Of a stretch of DNA of 64,000 nt, positions 50,586 to 60,462 are shown piece by piece (positions within the stretch are counted from its first letter, which is position 1; every line of letters begins with the position of its first letter). The notes beneath the pieces were generated by a model. That model saw only the letters and a program-made list of their open reading frames with translations, did no database searches and was not told the origin of the DNA. Source of the DNA: Prochlorococcus marinus XMU1412 (GTDB lineage: Bacteria; Cyanobacteriota; Cyanobacteriia; PCC-6307; Cyanobiaceae); assembly GCF_017696315.1 (NCBI RefSeq), contig NZ_JAAORJ010000002.1, positions 269,171-333,170 of the forward strand. The letters run 5' to 3'. The translations under genes and the position numbers were made by a program.

Positions 50586-51419
50586 ATGAATTTTAAAAAC
50601 CATCATCAAAAAAAAAGGTTTGGACAGCACTGGTTGGTAAATAAAAAAATATTAGAAAAAATCAAAGAAATTGCTTTTCTTAATGAAAATGACTTTATTT
50701 TAGAAATTGGTCCAGGTAAAGGAGCTTTAACATCTAAGTTATTAGATTCAGAAATTAAAAAATTACATGCGATTGAATTAGATAAAGATTTAATAAATTT
50801 ATTGAATGATAAATTCAATAATAATGATAAGTTTTCACTTCAGCAGGGAGATATTCTTACCGTAAATTTAGATTCAATTAATAAAAAGATTACAAAAGTG
50901 ATTGCAAATATTCCATATAATATAACAGGCCCAATATTAGATATTTTTATAGGGAGATTGGGCATTATAAGAAACTATAATTACGATAAAATAATTTTTT
51001 TAATGCAGAAAGACGTTGTAGATAGGATTTTGTCAAAAGAAGGAAGCCCCAACGCTGGTGCGCTTAGTGTAAGGATGCAACTCTTATCAAAAATAAAAAA
51101 AATTTGTGATGTACCGCCTTCATCTTTTAGTCCGCCTCCAAAAGTTTTTTCTTCTTTAGTAGTTTTCGAACCAATTAAAAATGATTTAAGATTAGATATT
51201 AGTATAGAAAAATATATAGATAAACTTCTTCGAATTTCATTTAATTCAAGAAGAAAAATGCTTAGAAATACTCTTAACTCAATACTTTCAAATGAAGAGT
51301 TAAATGAATTATCTGAAGATTCAAAAATTTGTTTTAATTTAAGACCACAAGATATTTCAATTGACCAATGGATAAAGCTTGCAGAAAATTGTATTAAAAT
51401 TAAAAAATTAAAAATTTAA
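50586..51419 (+). CDS. rsmA: 16S rRNA dimethyladenosine transferase (KsgA)
   Basis: Dimethylates two adenosines of 16S rRNA helix 45. Motifs: [13 protein letters not shown] (~11-23), SAM site [15 protein letters not shown] (~39-53), and the [11 protein letters not shown] target-base motif (~105-115). 277 residues, standard. It precedes ispE by 4 bases, a common cyanobacterial gene pair. Confidence 0.97.
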   Translation: MNFKNHHQKKRFGQHWLVNKKILEKIKEIAFLNENDFILEIGPGKGALTSKLLDSEIKKLHAIELDKDLINLLNDKFNNNDKFSLQQGDILTVNLDSINKKITKVIANIPYNITGPILDIFIGRLGIIRNYNYDKIIFLMQKDVVDRILSKEGSPNAGALSVRMQLLSKIKKICDVPPSSFSPPPKVFSSLVVFEPIKNDLRLDISIEKYIDKLLRISFNSRRKMLRNTLNSILSNEELNELSEDSKICFNLRPQDISIDQWIKLAENCIKIKKLKI

Positions 51420-51423
51420 GTAT

Positions 51424-52359
51424 ATGCAAGATATAACTAACACGAAAATTATTATAAAATCTCCTGCCAAAATAAATTTACACCTTGAGGTTATTGGTAA
51501 AAGAGAGGATGGATTCCATGAGTTAGCAATGATTATGCAAAATATTGATCTTTCTGATTATTTAGAATTTCAAATAAACAATGAAGGTTTAGTTAAGCTT
51601 GATTCTGATTGTAATGATTTAAGCTTATCTAGTGATAACTTAATTGTTAAATCTGCAAATCTTTTAAGGAAAAATTCAAAAATAGATTTAGGTGCGAATA
51701 TATTTTTAAGAAAAAATATTCCAATTGGTGCAGGATTAGCTGGTGGCTCCAGTAATGCAGCAGCAACATTAATTGGTCTTAATAAATTATGGGATTTGAA
51801 CTTAGATCAAGAAACATTATGTTCATTAGCATCAACTTTAGGATCTGATATTCCCTTTTTTATAAATGGAGGTATCCAATTATGTTTTGGAAGAGGCGAA
51901 ATTCTGGAGAAATTAGATTCAAAATTTGAATATGGAGTAATTCTTTTAAAAAATCCCAGTGTATCAGTATCTACTGCTGAAACTTATAAAAAATATAGCA
52001 ATAGATTTTGTGATCAATATCTTACTAGTAGAGAAATGATTGAGAACATAAGAAAAAATTTAAGAGATAATGGTTTAAATAACTTAAATTTTGATAATCA
52101 ACATTTAACTATAAAAAATGATTTGCAGTTAGTTGTTGAAAATGAAAATGACTCTGTAAAGCAGGCATTATATTTACTTTCTAAGTTAGAGAATAGTCTG
52201 TCATTTTCAATGAGTGGGTCAGGCCCCACATGCTTTGCACTTTTTAAAGATGTAGAGACTGCTAAAAAAGAATTAACTGCAAATTATAAATTATTTAAGG
52301 ATAATGGTTACGATTCATGGGTTTGCACTTTCCTTGAAAAGGGAATAACATTTATTTAA
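51424..52359 (+). CDS. ispE: 4-diphosphocytidyl-2-C-methyl-D-erythritol kinase
   Basis: MEP-pathway kinase for isoprenoid precursors (carotenoids, chlorophyll phytyl chain). GHMP kinase fold: SPAKINLHLEVIGKREDGFHEL (the substrate motif, ~14-35, split by Lys), glycine-rich ATP loop IPIGAGLAGGSSNAAATL (~100-117) and the C-terminal FSMSGSGPTCFALF. 311 residues, normal. Follows rsmA. Confidence 0.97.
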   Translation: MQDITNTKIIIKSPAKINLHLEVIGKREDGFHELAMIMQNIDLSDYLEFQINNEGLVKLDSDCNDLSLSSDNLIVKSANLLRKNSKIDLGANIFLRKNIPIGAGLAGGSSNAAATLIGLNKLWDLNLDQETLCSLASTLGSDIPFFINGGIQLCFGRGEILEKLDSKFEYGVILLKNPSVSVSTAETYKKYSNRFCDQYLTSREMIENIRKNLRDNGLNNLNFDNQHLTIKNDLQLVVENENDSVKQALYLLSKLENSLSFSMSGSGPTCFALFKDVETAKKELTANYKLFKDNGYDSWVCTFLEKGITFI

Positions 52360-52382
52360 ATTTTTTTTCACAAAATTTTATT

Positions 52383-52685
52383 GTGGCAGATAATAGTAAT
52401 GAAAATATTGAAAAAAATATTCCCGAAAAAGGACCATTAAATTTTATTGTAGGATCATTAACCAGTCTTTTATTATTTATTTTTTTTTATTTTTTAAGTA
52501 ATAAAATTGCAATTTATTTTTCAATACATAAACCATCTAATTCTTCTGAAATAGTCCAAAATATTTCTTCTAGTATTAATACCTTAATAATTGGATTATC
52601 TTTTTTGCTAACTTTTTCTTTTGCTTTTATAGGTATAGGACTTTTTATTGTATTTATTCGAAGTTTTTTTCTGAAGAAAAGTTGA
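52383..52685 (+). CDS. DUF3082 membrane protein
   Basis: A 100-residue protein with two or three hydrophobic helices (LNFIVGSLTSLLLFIFFYFL; TLIIGLSFLLTFSFAFIGIG) and a polar start, matching the cyanobacterial DUF3082 layout. Start codon GTG. It follows ispE by 23 bases, so likely in the same transcript. Function unknown. Confidence 0.75.
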   Translation: MADNSNENIEKNIPEKGPLNFIVGSLTSLLLFIFFYFLSNKIAIYFSIHKPSNSSEIVQNISSSINTLIIGLSFLLTFSFAFIGIGLFIVFIRSFFLKKS

Positions 52686-52719
52686 ATTGGGCATATCATT
52701 AAGAAAACTCTTTCTTTGA

Positions 52720-52815
52720 ATGTCTTTACATGACTTGGGACTTTTAATACTTTTGCTTTCACCAGGAATGATTTTGTCAATATTACTTCTTATAACATTT
52801 GCTGAAGGAGGTTAA
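52720..52815 (+). CDS. Possible 31-residue membrane peptide
   Basis: ATG frame MSLHDLGLLILLLSPGMILS followed by ILLLITFAEGG: one hydrophobic helix broken by a Pro-Gly pair. It ends 49 bases ahead of pdhB. The reading frame is well formed but too short to be sure. Confidence 0.4.
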   Translation: MSLHDLGLLILLLSPGMILSILLLITFAEGG

Positions 52816-52864
52816 ATTAATCAAAGTGGTAGGATTATATATGTGATTAATTAGGTAATTAATT

Positions 52865-53848
52865 GTGGCTGGAACATTATTATTTAATGCTTTGAAAGAG
52901 GCAATTGATGAAGAAATGGCAAATGATGTAAATGTTTGCGTTATGGGGGAAGATGTTGGTCAATATGGAGGATCTTACAAGGTTACTAAGGATTTATATG
53001 AGAAATATGGAGAGTTAAGAGTCTTAGATACTCCAATTGCGGAAAATAGTTTTACAGGAATGGCCGTAGGTGCAGCAATGACTGGGCTAAGACCAATAGT
53101 AGAAGGAATGAATATGGGTTTTTTGCTTTTAGCGTTTAATCAGATATCTAATAATATGGGGATGCTTAGATATACAAGCGGAGGAAATTATAAAATTCCA
53201 TCAGTAGTTCGAGGACCTGGAGGGGTTGGTCGTCAACTTGGTGCTGAACATAGTCAAAGACTTGAAGCATATTTTCATGCAGTTCCCGGTATAAAGATTG
53301 TTGCATGCAGTACACCTACAAATGCTAAAGGTTTAATGAAAGCAGCTATAAGAGATGATAATCCGGTTCTATTTTTCGAACATGTTCTCCTATACAATTT
53401 GTCTGAAGAATTACCTGAGGGAGATTATACTTGCGCTTTAGATCAGGCTGACGTAGTAAAAGAAGGTAAAGATATTACTTTATTGACTTATTCAAGAATG
53501 AGACATCACTGCCTTAAAGCTGTCGAAGAATTAGAAAAAAACGGAATTGATGTTGAGTTAATCGATTTAATAAGTTTAAAACCATTTGATATGCAAACTA
53601 TCTCAAAATCAATAAGAAAAACAAATAAAGTAATTATTGTTGAGGAATGTATGAAGACTGGAGGTATTGGTGCAGAATTAATTGCCTTGATAACAGAAGA
53701 GTGTTTCGATGATCTTGATGCCCGACCAATTAGATTATCAAGTCAGGATATTCCAACTCCGTATAATGGAAATCTTGAGAATTTGACAATAATCCAACCA
53801 CATCAAATAGTTGAAAAAGTTGAAGATTTAATTAGTGGGAGTATATAG
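52865..53848 (+). CDS. pdhB: Pyruvate dehydrogenase E1 component, beta subunit
   Basis: Half of the alpha2-beta2 E1 that decarboxylates pyruvate. [20 protein letters not shown] (~25-44) with the conserved Glu for thiamin diphosphate, [20 protein letters not shown] and [20 protein letters not shown] are typical. 327 residues; GTG start. It precedes secD by 3 bases; the alpha subunit gene is not in this window. Confidence 0.96.
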   Translation: MAGTLLFNALKEAIDEEMANDVNVCVMGEDVGQYGGSYKVTKDLYEKYGELRVLDTPIAENSFTGMAVGAAMTGLRPIVEGMNMGFLLLAFNQISNNMGMLRYTSGGNYKIPSVVRGPGGVGRQLGAEHSQRLEAYFHAVPGIKIVACSTPTNAKGLMKAAIRDDNPVLFFEHVLLYNLSEELPEGDYTCALDQADVVKEGKDITLLTYSRMRHHCLKAVEELEKNGIDVELIDLISLKPFDMQTISKSIRKTNKVIIVEECMKTGGIGAELIALITEECFDDLDARPIRLSSQDIPTPYNGNLENLTIIQPHQIVEKVEDLISGSI

Positions 53849-53851
53849 GCA

Positions 53852-55321
53852 ATGAAAAGAAGGCAAGGTTGGCTTTTCTTTATTATATTTCTACTTACTT
53901 TATCTGTTTATCTATTAATAAATTATCCCTTACAGTTGGGATTGGATTTAAAAGGTGGATCTCAACTTACACTACAAATTATTAAAGACGAAGGTAAGGT
54001 AACAAGGGATGAACTTGAAGCAGTTAATTCGGTTATAGATAAACGTGTAAACAATTTAGGGGTTTCTGAGTCTAACTTGCAAACTTTGGGTGGTGATCAA
54101 TTAATTTTAGAATTACCTGGCGAACAAAATCCATTAGTTGCTTCAAGGGTTTTAGGTAAGACTGCATTATTAGAATTTAGAACTCAAAAAGAAGGAACAT
54201 TTACAGATTTAAAAAACCTGCAACTACAGAGATTGAGTATTAAAGAATTAATTGAACAATATTCCTCTTTAGAAAAAAGTCAATATGATAATAATCTTTT
54301 AAAAAGCATTCAAGATGAGCTTAAAGAGATAGAGCAAGAATCAAATTACTTATCTACTAGTAATGATTTATATGGAAAGTTAATTGAAATTAAAAAGTAT
54401 ATTGATAAAGAAATTACAAATTTATTTGTTAAAACAGATTTATCTGGAAAGGATCTTATTAACGCAGGAAGGAGACAAGAACAAACAAATAGTAATTGGG
54501 AAGTTTTATTGACTTTTAGTAATTCAGGAGGTGAAAAGTTTGCAGAAATTACAAAGTCAATTGCTGGCACTAATCAACTATTGGCTATCATTCTAGATGG
54601 CGAATCAATAAGTGAAGCCAGTGTTGGTAATCAATTTGCTAATACTGGGATTACAGGTGGATCAGCAACAATAAGTGGTAATTTTACTGCTGAAAATGCT
54701 AGAGAGTTAGAAGTTCAACTTAAAGGAGGTTCATTGCCATTGCCAATTGAAATAGTAGAAACTAACACCATAGGAGCTTTGTTGGGATCCAATAATATTT
54801 TAAAAAGTCTTTATGCAGCTATTACTGGATTGATTTTTGTTGGTATATTTATGATTTTTAATTATAGAATTTTAGGCTTTGTTTCAGTTCTTTCTCTAGT
54901 ACTTTATGGTTTCTTTAACTTAGCCCTATATTCTTTAATTCCTGTAACTTTGACTTTACCAGGAATATCTGGGCTTATACTTAGTGTTGGTATGGCTGTT
55001 GATGCGAATATTCTAATATTTGAGAGAATTAGAGAAGAATTATATGATGGTAATACTCTTACAAGATCTATTGATAGCGGTTTTCAAAGAGCTAATTCAT
55101 CCATAGTTGATGGCCATATTACAACTCTTCTAAGTTGTTTTGTATTGTTTTTATTAGGTACAAATTTTGTTAAAGGTTTTGCGGCAACATTAGGCATTGG
55201 AGTCTTAATAAGCTTGTTTACCTCATTAAATTGTTCAAAAACTATTTTGCGATTTTTTACAACATATCAATCTTTAAGACAAAAAAATCTCTATCTTCCC
55301 AGGAATAATTTTTCAAATTAA
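53852..55321 (+). CDS. secD: Protein translocase subunit SecD
   Basis: Proton-driven partner of SecYEG. An N-terminal helix then GLDLKGGSQLTLQI (the D1 motif, ~29-42), the large periplasmic domain with ELPGEQNP and TGGSATISGNFT, and six helices in the C-terminal half including GMAVDANILIFERIREE (~376-392). 489 residues. secF follows after 18 bases. Confidence 0.96.
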   Translation: MKRRQGWLFFIIFLLTLSVYLLINYPLQLGLDLKGGSQLTLQIIKDEGKVTRDELEAVNSVIDKRVNNLGVSESNLQTLGGDQLILELPGEQNPLVASRVLGKTALLEFRTQKEGTFTDLKNLQLQRLSIKELIEQYSSLEKSQYDNNLLKSIQDELKEIEQESNYLSTSNDLYGKLIEIKKYIDKEITNLFVKTDLSGKDLINAGRRQEQTNSNWEVLLTFSNSGGEKFAEITKSIAGTNQLLAIILDGESISEASVGNQFANTGITGGSATISGNFTAENARELEVQLKGGSLPLPIEIVETNTIGALLGSNNILKSLYAAITGLIFVGIFMIFNYRILGFVSVLSLVLYGFFNLALYSLIPVTLTLPGISGLILSVGMAVDANILIFERIREELYDGNTLTRSIDSGFQRANSSIVDGHITTLLSCFVLFLLGTNFVKGFAATLGIGVLISLFTSLNCSKTILRFFTTYQSLRQKNLYLPRNNFSN

Positions 55322-55339
55322 ATTTTTTCTAATTTTCTC

Positions 55340-56254
55340 ATGAAATATAATCTTGAACTAATAAAAAATAAAAGAAAGATAATTGGTTTATCAACTGTTC
55401 TTATATTGTTGAGTCTTTTAGGTATTTTATATTCTACTTTTAATACTTCTTATAAGAAACCTATAAATTTAGGTATGGATTTTGTTGGGGGAAATGAACT
55501 AAGAATAGAGAGAGTTTGTGAAGAAGATTGTTCTAATTTTTCCCCTGATTCAGTTTTAGAAAAATTAAGAAAGATTTCTACAAATAAAAACGTTTTAAAT
55601 AATATTAAATTACAATTCCAAAATAATAATAAATTAATTTCAATAAGAACTCCTTATTTGAGTATCGAAGAATCAAATAATCTTATTAATAATCTTGATA
55701 ATATCGTTGGGCCTCTAAATTATGAGAGTAAGGATTCAAGATTAATAGGTCCAAAGCTTGGGAAAAGATTACTTACTAATTGCGTTACTTCTTTGTTAGT
55801 TTCTTTATTTTCAATATCTTTATATATAACAATTAGATTTGACAAAAAGTATGCATTATTTGCACTATTAGCTTTATTCCATGATTTAGTAATTGTTTTT
55901 GGTATATTCTCTTGGTTGGGAATTATATTATCTGTCGAGGTAAATAGTTTATTTGCTGTGTCATTGTTAACTATTGCCGGTTATTCTGTAAATGATACTG
56001 TTGTTATATTTGATAGGATTCGTGAGAATTTAAAATCAAATAAAGAAGGCTATAACGAAACTATTCAATTATCAGTTAACGAATCATTTAGGAGAACAAC
56101 GTTTACCAGTGTTACAACTCTTTTCCCTTTATTAAGCATAATTTTGTTTGGATCATACTCACTATTTTGGTTCTCTTTGTCCTTATCTTTAGGAATTATA
56201 GTTGGAAGTTATTCAAGTATTTTATTGGCTCCATCTTTGTTGCTGCAAGACTGA
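55340..56254 (+). CDS. secF: Protein translocase subunit SecF
   Basis: Companion of SecD. NLGMDFVGGNELRIE (~42-56) is the SecF signature; the membrane part includes FALLALFHDLVIVFGIFSWLG and SVNDTVVIFDRIRENLK (~217-233). 304 residues, five or six helices. Operon with secD. Confidence 0.95.
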   Translation: MKYNLELIKNKRKIIGLSTVLILLSLLGILYSTFNTSYKKPINLGMDFVGGNELRIERVCEEDCSNFSPDSVLEKLRKISTNKNVLNNIKLQFQNNNKLISIRTPYLSIEESNNLINNLDNIVGPLNYESKDSRLIGPKLGKRLLTNCVTSLLVSLFSISLYITIRFDKKYALFALLALFHDLVIVFGIFSWLGIILSVEVNSLFAVSLLTIAGYSVNDTVVIFDRIRENLKSNKEGYNETIQLSVNESFRRTTFTSVTTLFPLLSIILFGSYSLFWFSLSLSLGIIVGSYSSILLAPSLLLQD

Positions 56255-56272
56255 TCTTAACCTTCATATTTT

Positions 56273-56455
56273 ATGAAATTAAATTACTATTTGATAATTT
56301 TATTTTCTTTGGTTTTAATAGATCTTTCTACTGAGTTAAGAATATTATTTGATCATTTTACTTTTAGTTCACTATATTTTGCTATTGGTAAACATCCCTT
56401 AGCTTTCTTTATACTTTTTTCATATCCATATTTATATAAAAAATTAAATAAGTAG
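56273..56455 (+). CDS. Small hypothetical membrane protein
   Basis: 60 residues with two hydrophobic stretches (YYLIILFSLVLIDL and SLYFAIGKHPLAFFILFSYPY) and a basic end KKLNK. It follows secF by 18 bases and may be co-transcribed. It converges with the AI-2E permease gene 3 bases away. Function unknown. Confidence 0.55.
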   Translation: MKLNYYLIILFSLVLIDLSTELRILFDHFTFSSLYFAIGKHPLAFFILFSYPYLYKKLNK

Positions 56456-56458
56456 TTT

Positions 56459-57502
56459 TTAAATATCTTTAATTGATTCTTTGATTATAACCTGTATTAC
56501 TACAGCTAATGGAAGAGATAGAATTAAGCCTAATGGACCAAAAATGAAGGTGAATCCAAATTGCGAAATTAATGTTAGGCCAGGAAGTAAGTTCGCTTTT
56601 CTTTTCATTATAGATGGCATTATTATATAGCTTTCAATATTTTGAATGATTACATATGCTCCTAATACGGCCAATGGCTTCCAAAAATTATCTAGTAGTG
56701 CAATTGAGATAGGAAATATACCACTAATAACTGGACCTATATTTGGAATCACATTAAGAACCATTGCTATTAAAGCATTTGAGACAACATATTTGACATC
56801 TAATATAGATAAAATTATTAATGATAATAAACCTACTGATAATGAGCTTATTACCATAGAAAAGGTCCAATTTGCTAATGCAATATTGCATTTTTCCAGA
56901 ATATTTCTAAATTTGTTACGGTAATTTTTTGGTATTAATAGAAGTATATTTTCTTTATATTGTTTTGGTTCAATAGAAATCATCAAACTTACAGCTAATA
57001 CGAATATTAATTTCAAGAGACCTGAACCCAGATTACCCGCTATATTTATTAAATTCTTAAAGCTTTCTTGTATAGCTTTTGCAATAGTTGAGACATCTGG
57101 AATGGTAACTACATTATTTATAAGATTGAATATGTCTATAACGTTTTCTGATTTTTCGCCATAAAACAGATTATTAAGTTTGTTCAGATTTGTATTAATC
57201 AAAATATTTATTTTTGATAAACCATTTGGAATATCGAGTAGTATTTCATTGAATTCTTTTATGAACGGAGGCAATACAAGAATAAAAATAGTAAATACGA
57301 TTACTGATATAACAGTTAATACAAGAAACAAAGAAAGTGATCGAGGAATTTTCAATCCCTTTTGCATTTGATTACATAAATTACATACAATATTTGAAAT
57401 TACTAAAGAACAAATTATTAGTAGGAGAAAATCCCTTAAAGTCCATATTATTAACAAAGTGATTAATATTACTACTAACTTGAAATATGATGAACTACTC
57501 AA
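56459..57502 (-). CDS. AI-2E/PerM-family membrane permease
   Basis: A 347-residue protein with about eight helices: a pair at the N-terminus (LVVILITLLIIWTLRDFLLL), a long amphipathic middle region (~75-150) and the C-terminal conserved block VLNVIPNIGPVISGIFPISI (~252-271) and FGPLGLILSLPLAVVIQVII. This is the PerM/TqsA family, which moves small molecules or ions in some bacteria; the substrate is unknown here. It follows psb28 by 14 bases. Confidence 0.87.
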   Translation of the reverse strand: MSSSSYFKLVVILITLLIIWTLRDFLLLIICSLVISNIVCNLCNQMQKGLKIPRSLSLFLVLTVISVIVFTIFILVLPPFIKEFNEILLDIPNGLSKINILINTNLNKLNNLFYGEKSENVIDIFNLINNVVTIPDVSTIAKAIQESFKNLINIAGNLGSGLLKLIFVLAVSLMISIEPKQYKENILLLIPKNYRNKFRNILEKCNIALANWTFSMVISSLSVGLLSLIILSILDVKYVVSNALIAMVLNVIPNIGPVISGIFPISIALLDNFWKPLAVLGAYVIIQNIESYIIMPSIMKRKANLLPGLTLISQFGFTFIFGPLGLILSLPLAVVIQVIIKESIKDI

Positions 57503-57516
57503 TTTTTAAAAATATT

Positions 57517-57870
57517 CTAATTCTTTTCAGAATATCCTAATCCATTTGATTTGGCATAACTATTTGCAAATCTCATAAATCTATCGAAGTCTGATGTGTT
57601 CTTCCAAATATAAACTGCTTCTAAGAAAATGGGTTCTCCATCAACAAACTTTACTTTAACTTCCCTAGTTAATATTTCACCTTCGGAATCAATCATACGC
57701 ATACCTGTGATTTCTCCGTCTGTAATTGAAGATAATGCTTGAGGTTTTTCGAACAAAAATAATGCTTGGCCGGTGGTACCATCTTTACTTCTAGTCAGTC
57801 TTATTTCAGGCACTACTGGTTCATCTGTTCCCTCATAAAATTGTATTTTTGCAGTGTTATTTGCTGTCAT
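57517..57870 (-). CDS. psb28: Photosystem II assembly protein Psb28
   Basis: A 117-residue soluble, thylakoid-associated factor binding PSII intermediates. [38 protein letters not shown] and [19 protein letters not shown] are the canonical Psb28 segments. ATG start; AI-2E gene follows on the same strand. Confidence 0.97.
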   Translation of the reverse strand: MTANNTAKIQFYEGTDEPVVPEIRLTRSKDGTTGQALFLFEKPQALSSITDGEITGMRMIDSEGEILTREVKVKFVDGEPIFLEAVYIWKNTSDFDRFMRFANSYAKSNGLGYSEKN

Positions 57871-57930
57871 AATATTCGGTTAATAATTTTTTATCTTAGG
57901 AAATATTTTTTACATTCGTTTGTAATTATT

Positions 57931-58971
57931 TTATAAAACATTATTTATTAACTCTAGAATCCTTTCATCATATTTCTTATCGGTTAAATCTAAAAACTTT
58001 ATATTTGTTTTGCCAACCTTTTCAAATTCATAACACTTATCGTAATAATCTAGAACTGCTCTGCAAACTAAGTCCCATTTCTCATGATTAATTGATTCAA
58101 GAGCTATTTTTGTTCTTTGCGGTCCTAGTCTTTTTTTTATCCTTAATACAGATTCTTGGAGTTCCTCTTTCTTAAAAACACTATAAGTATCTATCAACTC
58201 ATCTAACCTGTTAGATTCACTTCTTATAATTTCAATTCTCCTAGAATGTTTCATCTGATTGAAGAATTCATGAGGAATTTTGCATTTACCTATATTTGCA
58301 CTTTCAGCTTCTACAAAAATATTATTAGAACATGTAAAAGAATTTAATTTTTCTGCAATTATATTTTCAAATTGTTCATTTGAAGGTTGTTCTTTCATTC
58401 CTAAACCTCCAAATGTACTACCTCTATGACAAGCAAATCCTTCAAGATCAATAGTTTGATATTTATTTTTCTCTAGTAATGATAATAATCTTGTCTTTCC
58501 TGTTCCTGTTTTTCCGCCAATAACCACTATATTAAATTTTTTTGAGAAAGTATCTAATACCCATCTTCTATATATTTTGTATCCTCCGTCGAGTGTTATA
58601 GGATTTAATTTGAATTTTTCTAATAACCATGCAATACTTTGTGAACGCATTCCTCCTCTAGAGCAATATATTTTGATAATAAATTCATTATTTTTATTAG
58701 GAATAGTTTTATAAGATTCAATACTCATGAACAAATTATCAAGAAGTAATTCCATTTTTTTTTCAAAAAATTTTAATCCCTCTATTACTGCTTTTTTTCT
58801 TCCTTCTTTTTTATAAAACGTACCAATTATAGATCTCTCATCATTATCAAATAGTGGAATGTTAATAGAATTAGGCAGGTGTCCTTTATAATATTCACTC
58901 GGGCTCCTAACATCTATAAGTGGTCCTTTAAAACTTCTAAATTTCTCTAGTTCTTTTCTTTTGAAATACAT
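57931..58971 (-). CDS. mnmH: tRNA 2-selenouridine/geranyl-2-thiouridine synthase
   Basis: A 346-residue protein: N-terminal rhodanese domain (LIDVRSPSEYYKGHLPNSIN; catalytic Cys103 in IYCSRGGMRSQS) followed by a P-loop domain (GKTGTGKT at 153-160). This architecture defines MnmH/SelU, which geranylates then selenates U34 of tRNAs for Glu, Gln and Lys. Selenation needs selenophosphate from SelD, which is not in this window. Divergent from gun4, with 34 bases between the starts. Confidence 0.92.
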   Translation of the reverse strand: MYFKRKELEKFRSFKGPLIDVRSPSEYYKGHLPNSINIPLFDNDERSIIGTFYKKEGRKKAVIEGLKFFEKKMELLLDNLFMSIESYKTIPNKNNEFIIKIYCSRGGMRSQSIAWLLEKFKLNPITLDGGYKIYRRWVLDTFSKKFNIVVIGGKTGTGKTRLLSLLEKNKYQTIDLEGFACHRGSTFGGLGMKEQPSNEQFENIIAEKLNSFTCSNNIFVEAESANIGKCKIPHEFFNQMKHSRRIEIIRSESNRLDELIDTYSVFKKEELQESVLRIKKRLGPQRTKIALESINHEKWDLVCRAVLDYYDKCYEFEKVGKTNIKFLDLTDKKYDERILELINNVL

Positions 58972-59005
58972 GGATAGTTTTTATTTTTTAGATTGATTTT
59001 TTAAA

Positions 59006-59725
59006 ATGAATAACAAAGAACACGATAACTATAGTAATGCTACCTTAGATCTGATAAAAAAATTTGTAGATTCCAATCAAAGAAAAAGGATAAATTCATT
59101 AAGTCAAATAGAATCTGAAGTCGAAAATATTTTTAATATTGGACCTTCACTGTTTGATATCTTTGATAGAGATGGAGATGACTGGGCTGCTGGTTGGATA
59201 TTGCAAGTATTAAAAAAATTTAAGCCTGAATTCTTTGAAAACTCTAAATTCAATAATTGGTTTAATACATATTCAGATATTGATATTAATTATGAAGATT
59301 TGCAATTAATGTTGGTTGAGCAAAAATTTGAGGAGGCAGATAGATTAACAAGTTCCTACTTACGAAAATTAGCTGGAAAATTAGCTGAAAAACGTGGATA
59401 TGTTTTCTATAGTGAAGTTAAGAATATGTCAGGTAAGGATTTAGAAACAATAGATAGATTATGGACTATTTATTCTACTGGTAGATTTGGATTCTCAATT
59501 CAAGCAAAGATATTAAAATCAGTAGGAAAAAAATATGAACTAATGTGGCCAAAAATAGGTTGGAAAAAAGAGGGATTATGGACTAGATATCCGGGATCTT
59601 TTCGTTGGTCATTGGATGCTCCTGATGGACATATGCCTTTAATAAATCAACTAAGAGGAGTAAGACTTATGGACTCCATCCTACGGCATCCAGCTATTGC
59701 AGAAAGACATAATAATATTCTTTAA
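59006..59725 (+). CDS. gun4: GUN4-domain protein, chelatase cofactor
   Basis: Porphyrin-binding activator of magnesium chelatase in chlorophyll synthesis. The GUN4 domain spans ~95-225: DYEDLQLMLVEQKFEEADR-like EDLQLMLVEQKFEEADRLTS, DLETIDRLWTIYSTGRFGFS and SLDAPDGHMPLINQL are the family hallmarks. An N-terminal helical extension (~1-90) is typical of cyanobacterial Gun4. 239 residues. Confidence 0.95.
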   Translation: MNNKEHDNYSNATLDLIKKFVDSNQRKRINSLSQIESEVENIFNIGPSLFDIFDRDGDDWAAGWILQVLKKFKPEFFENSKFNNWFNTYSDIDINYEDLQLMLVEQKFEEADRLTSSYLRKLAGKLAEKRGYVFYSEVKNMSGKDLETIDRLWTIYSTGRFGFSIQAKILKSVGKKYELMWPKIGWKKEGLWTRYPGSFRWSLDAPDGHMPLINQLRGVRLMDSILRHPAIAERHNNIL

Positions 59726-59773
59726 ATTGAGGTATTTAATAAGTTAATATTAAGAAAGTATCAAAATATTATT

Positions 59774-60208
59774 ATGTCCTTATTCCGGGGCAAAAATATT
59801 TTAAAAAGATTTTTTAAAAGACCAAAGATTAACTGGTCAAACTACGAATTCGAATCATCATTACAGTTAAATGAATTTGTCGATCAATTATTAGAACCTG
59901 TTAAAAATTCTCCATCAAGCTATGTTATCAAACTTGGTTTACATGAAGCTCTTGTCAACGCAGTAAAACATGGAAATAAATTAGATCCCAAAAAAAATAT
60001 TAGAGTAAGGAGAATAATTACTCCTCATTGGTGTGTTTGGCAAATTCAAGATCAAGGCAATGGTTTAGAAATAAAAAAAAGAGACTACAAATTACCAAAA
60101 AAAATAAGTAGTGTAAATGGCCGTGGCCTATATATTATTAATGAATGTTTTGATGACATTAGATGGAGTAGTAAAGGTAATAGGCTTCAGTTGGCTTTAA
60201 AAAGGTGA
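59774..60208 (+). CDS. RsbW-like ATPase (anti-sigma factor/serine kinase)
   Basis: A 144-residue HATPase_c_2 domain. N-box HEALVNAVKHGN (58-69, Asn62 for magnesium), G1 box DQGNG (93-97) and G2 box NGRGLYII (115-122) are intact, as in RsbW/SpoIIAB kinases. The expected partner is a STAS protein, such as the one at 35437. No sigma factor is adjacent. It is 48 bases after gun4 and overlaps the next convergent gene by 22 bases. Confidence 0.88.
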   Translation: MSLFRGKNILKRFFKRPKINWSNYEFESSLQLNEFVDQLLEPVKNSPSSYVIKLGLHEALVNAVKHGNKLDPKKNIRVRRIITPHWCVWQIQDQGNGLEIKKRDYKLPKKISSVNGRGLYIINECFDDIRWSSKGNRLQLALKR

Positions 60209-60450
60209 TTTTTACTAGGGCAAGGTTGATCTACGTTAATTTCTTTTAACCATTTAATACTTTCTTCTATATACTCAATAGTTTCCTTTTCATTGCAAGA
60301 AATAATTAAATGACATAATCCTGCCGAAATTAGTTCAGCAGATCGTTTATATTTGTTTCCCTTATCTTTGTGCCATTTAGAATGATCAATTTTTAATTTG
60401 TCATTAAGACTTTGAACAAGCTGAATAGTATCTTTATCCCAATAGGTCAT
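60187..60450 (-). CDS. Conserved hypothetical protein
   Basis: An 87-residue soluble, helical protein. SAELISAGLCHLIISCNEKETIEY and the DQPCPSKNHLF tail contain three cysteines. It lies 12 bases downstream of the methyltransferase gene on the same strand and overlaps the RsbW-like gene tail to tail. No function known to me. Confidence 0.65.
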   Translation of the reverse strand: MTYWDKDTIQLVQSLNDKLKIDHSKWHKDKGNKYKRSAELISAGLCHLIISCNEKETIEYIEESIKWLKEINVDQPCPSKNHLFKAN

Positions 60451-60462
60451 AGAAGTTTTTAT

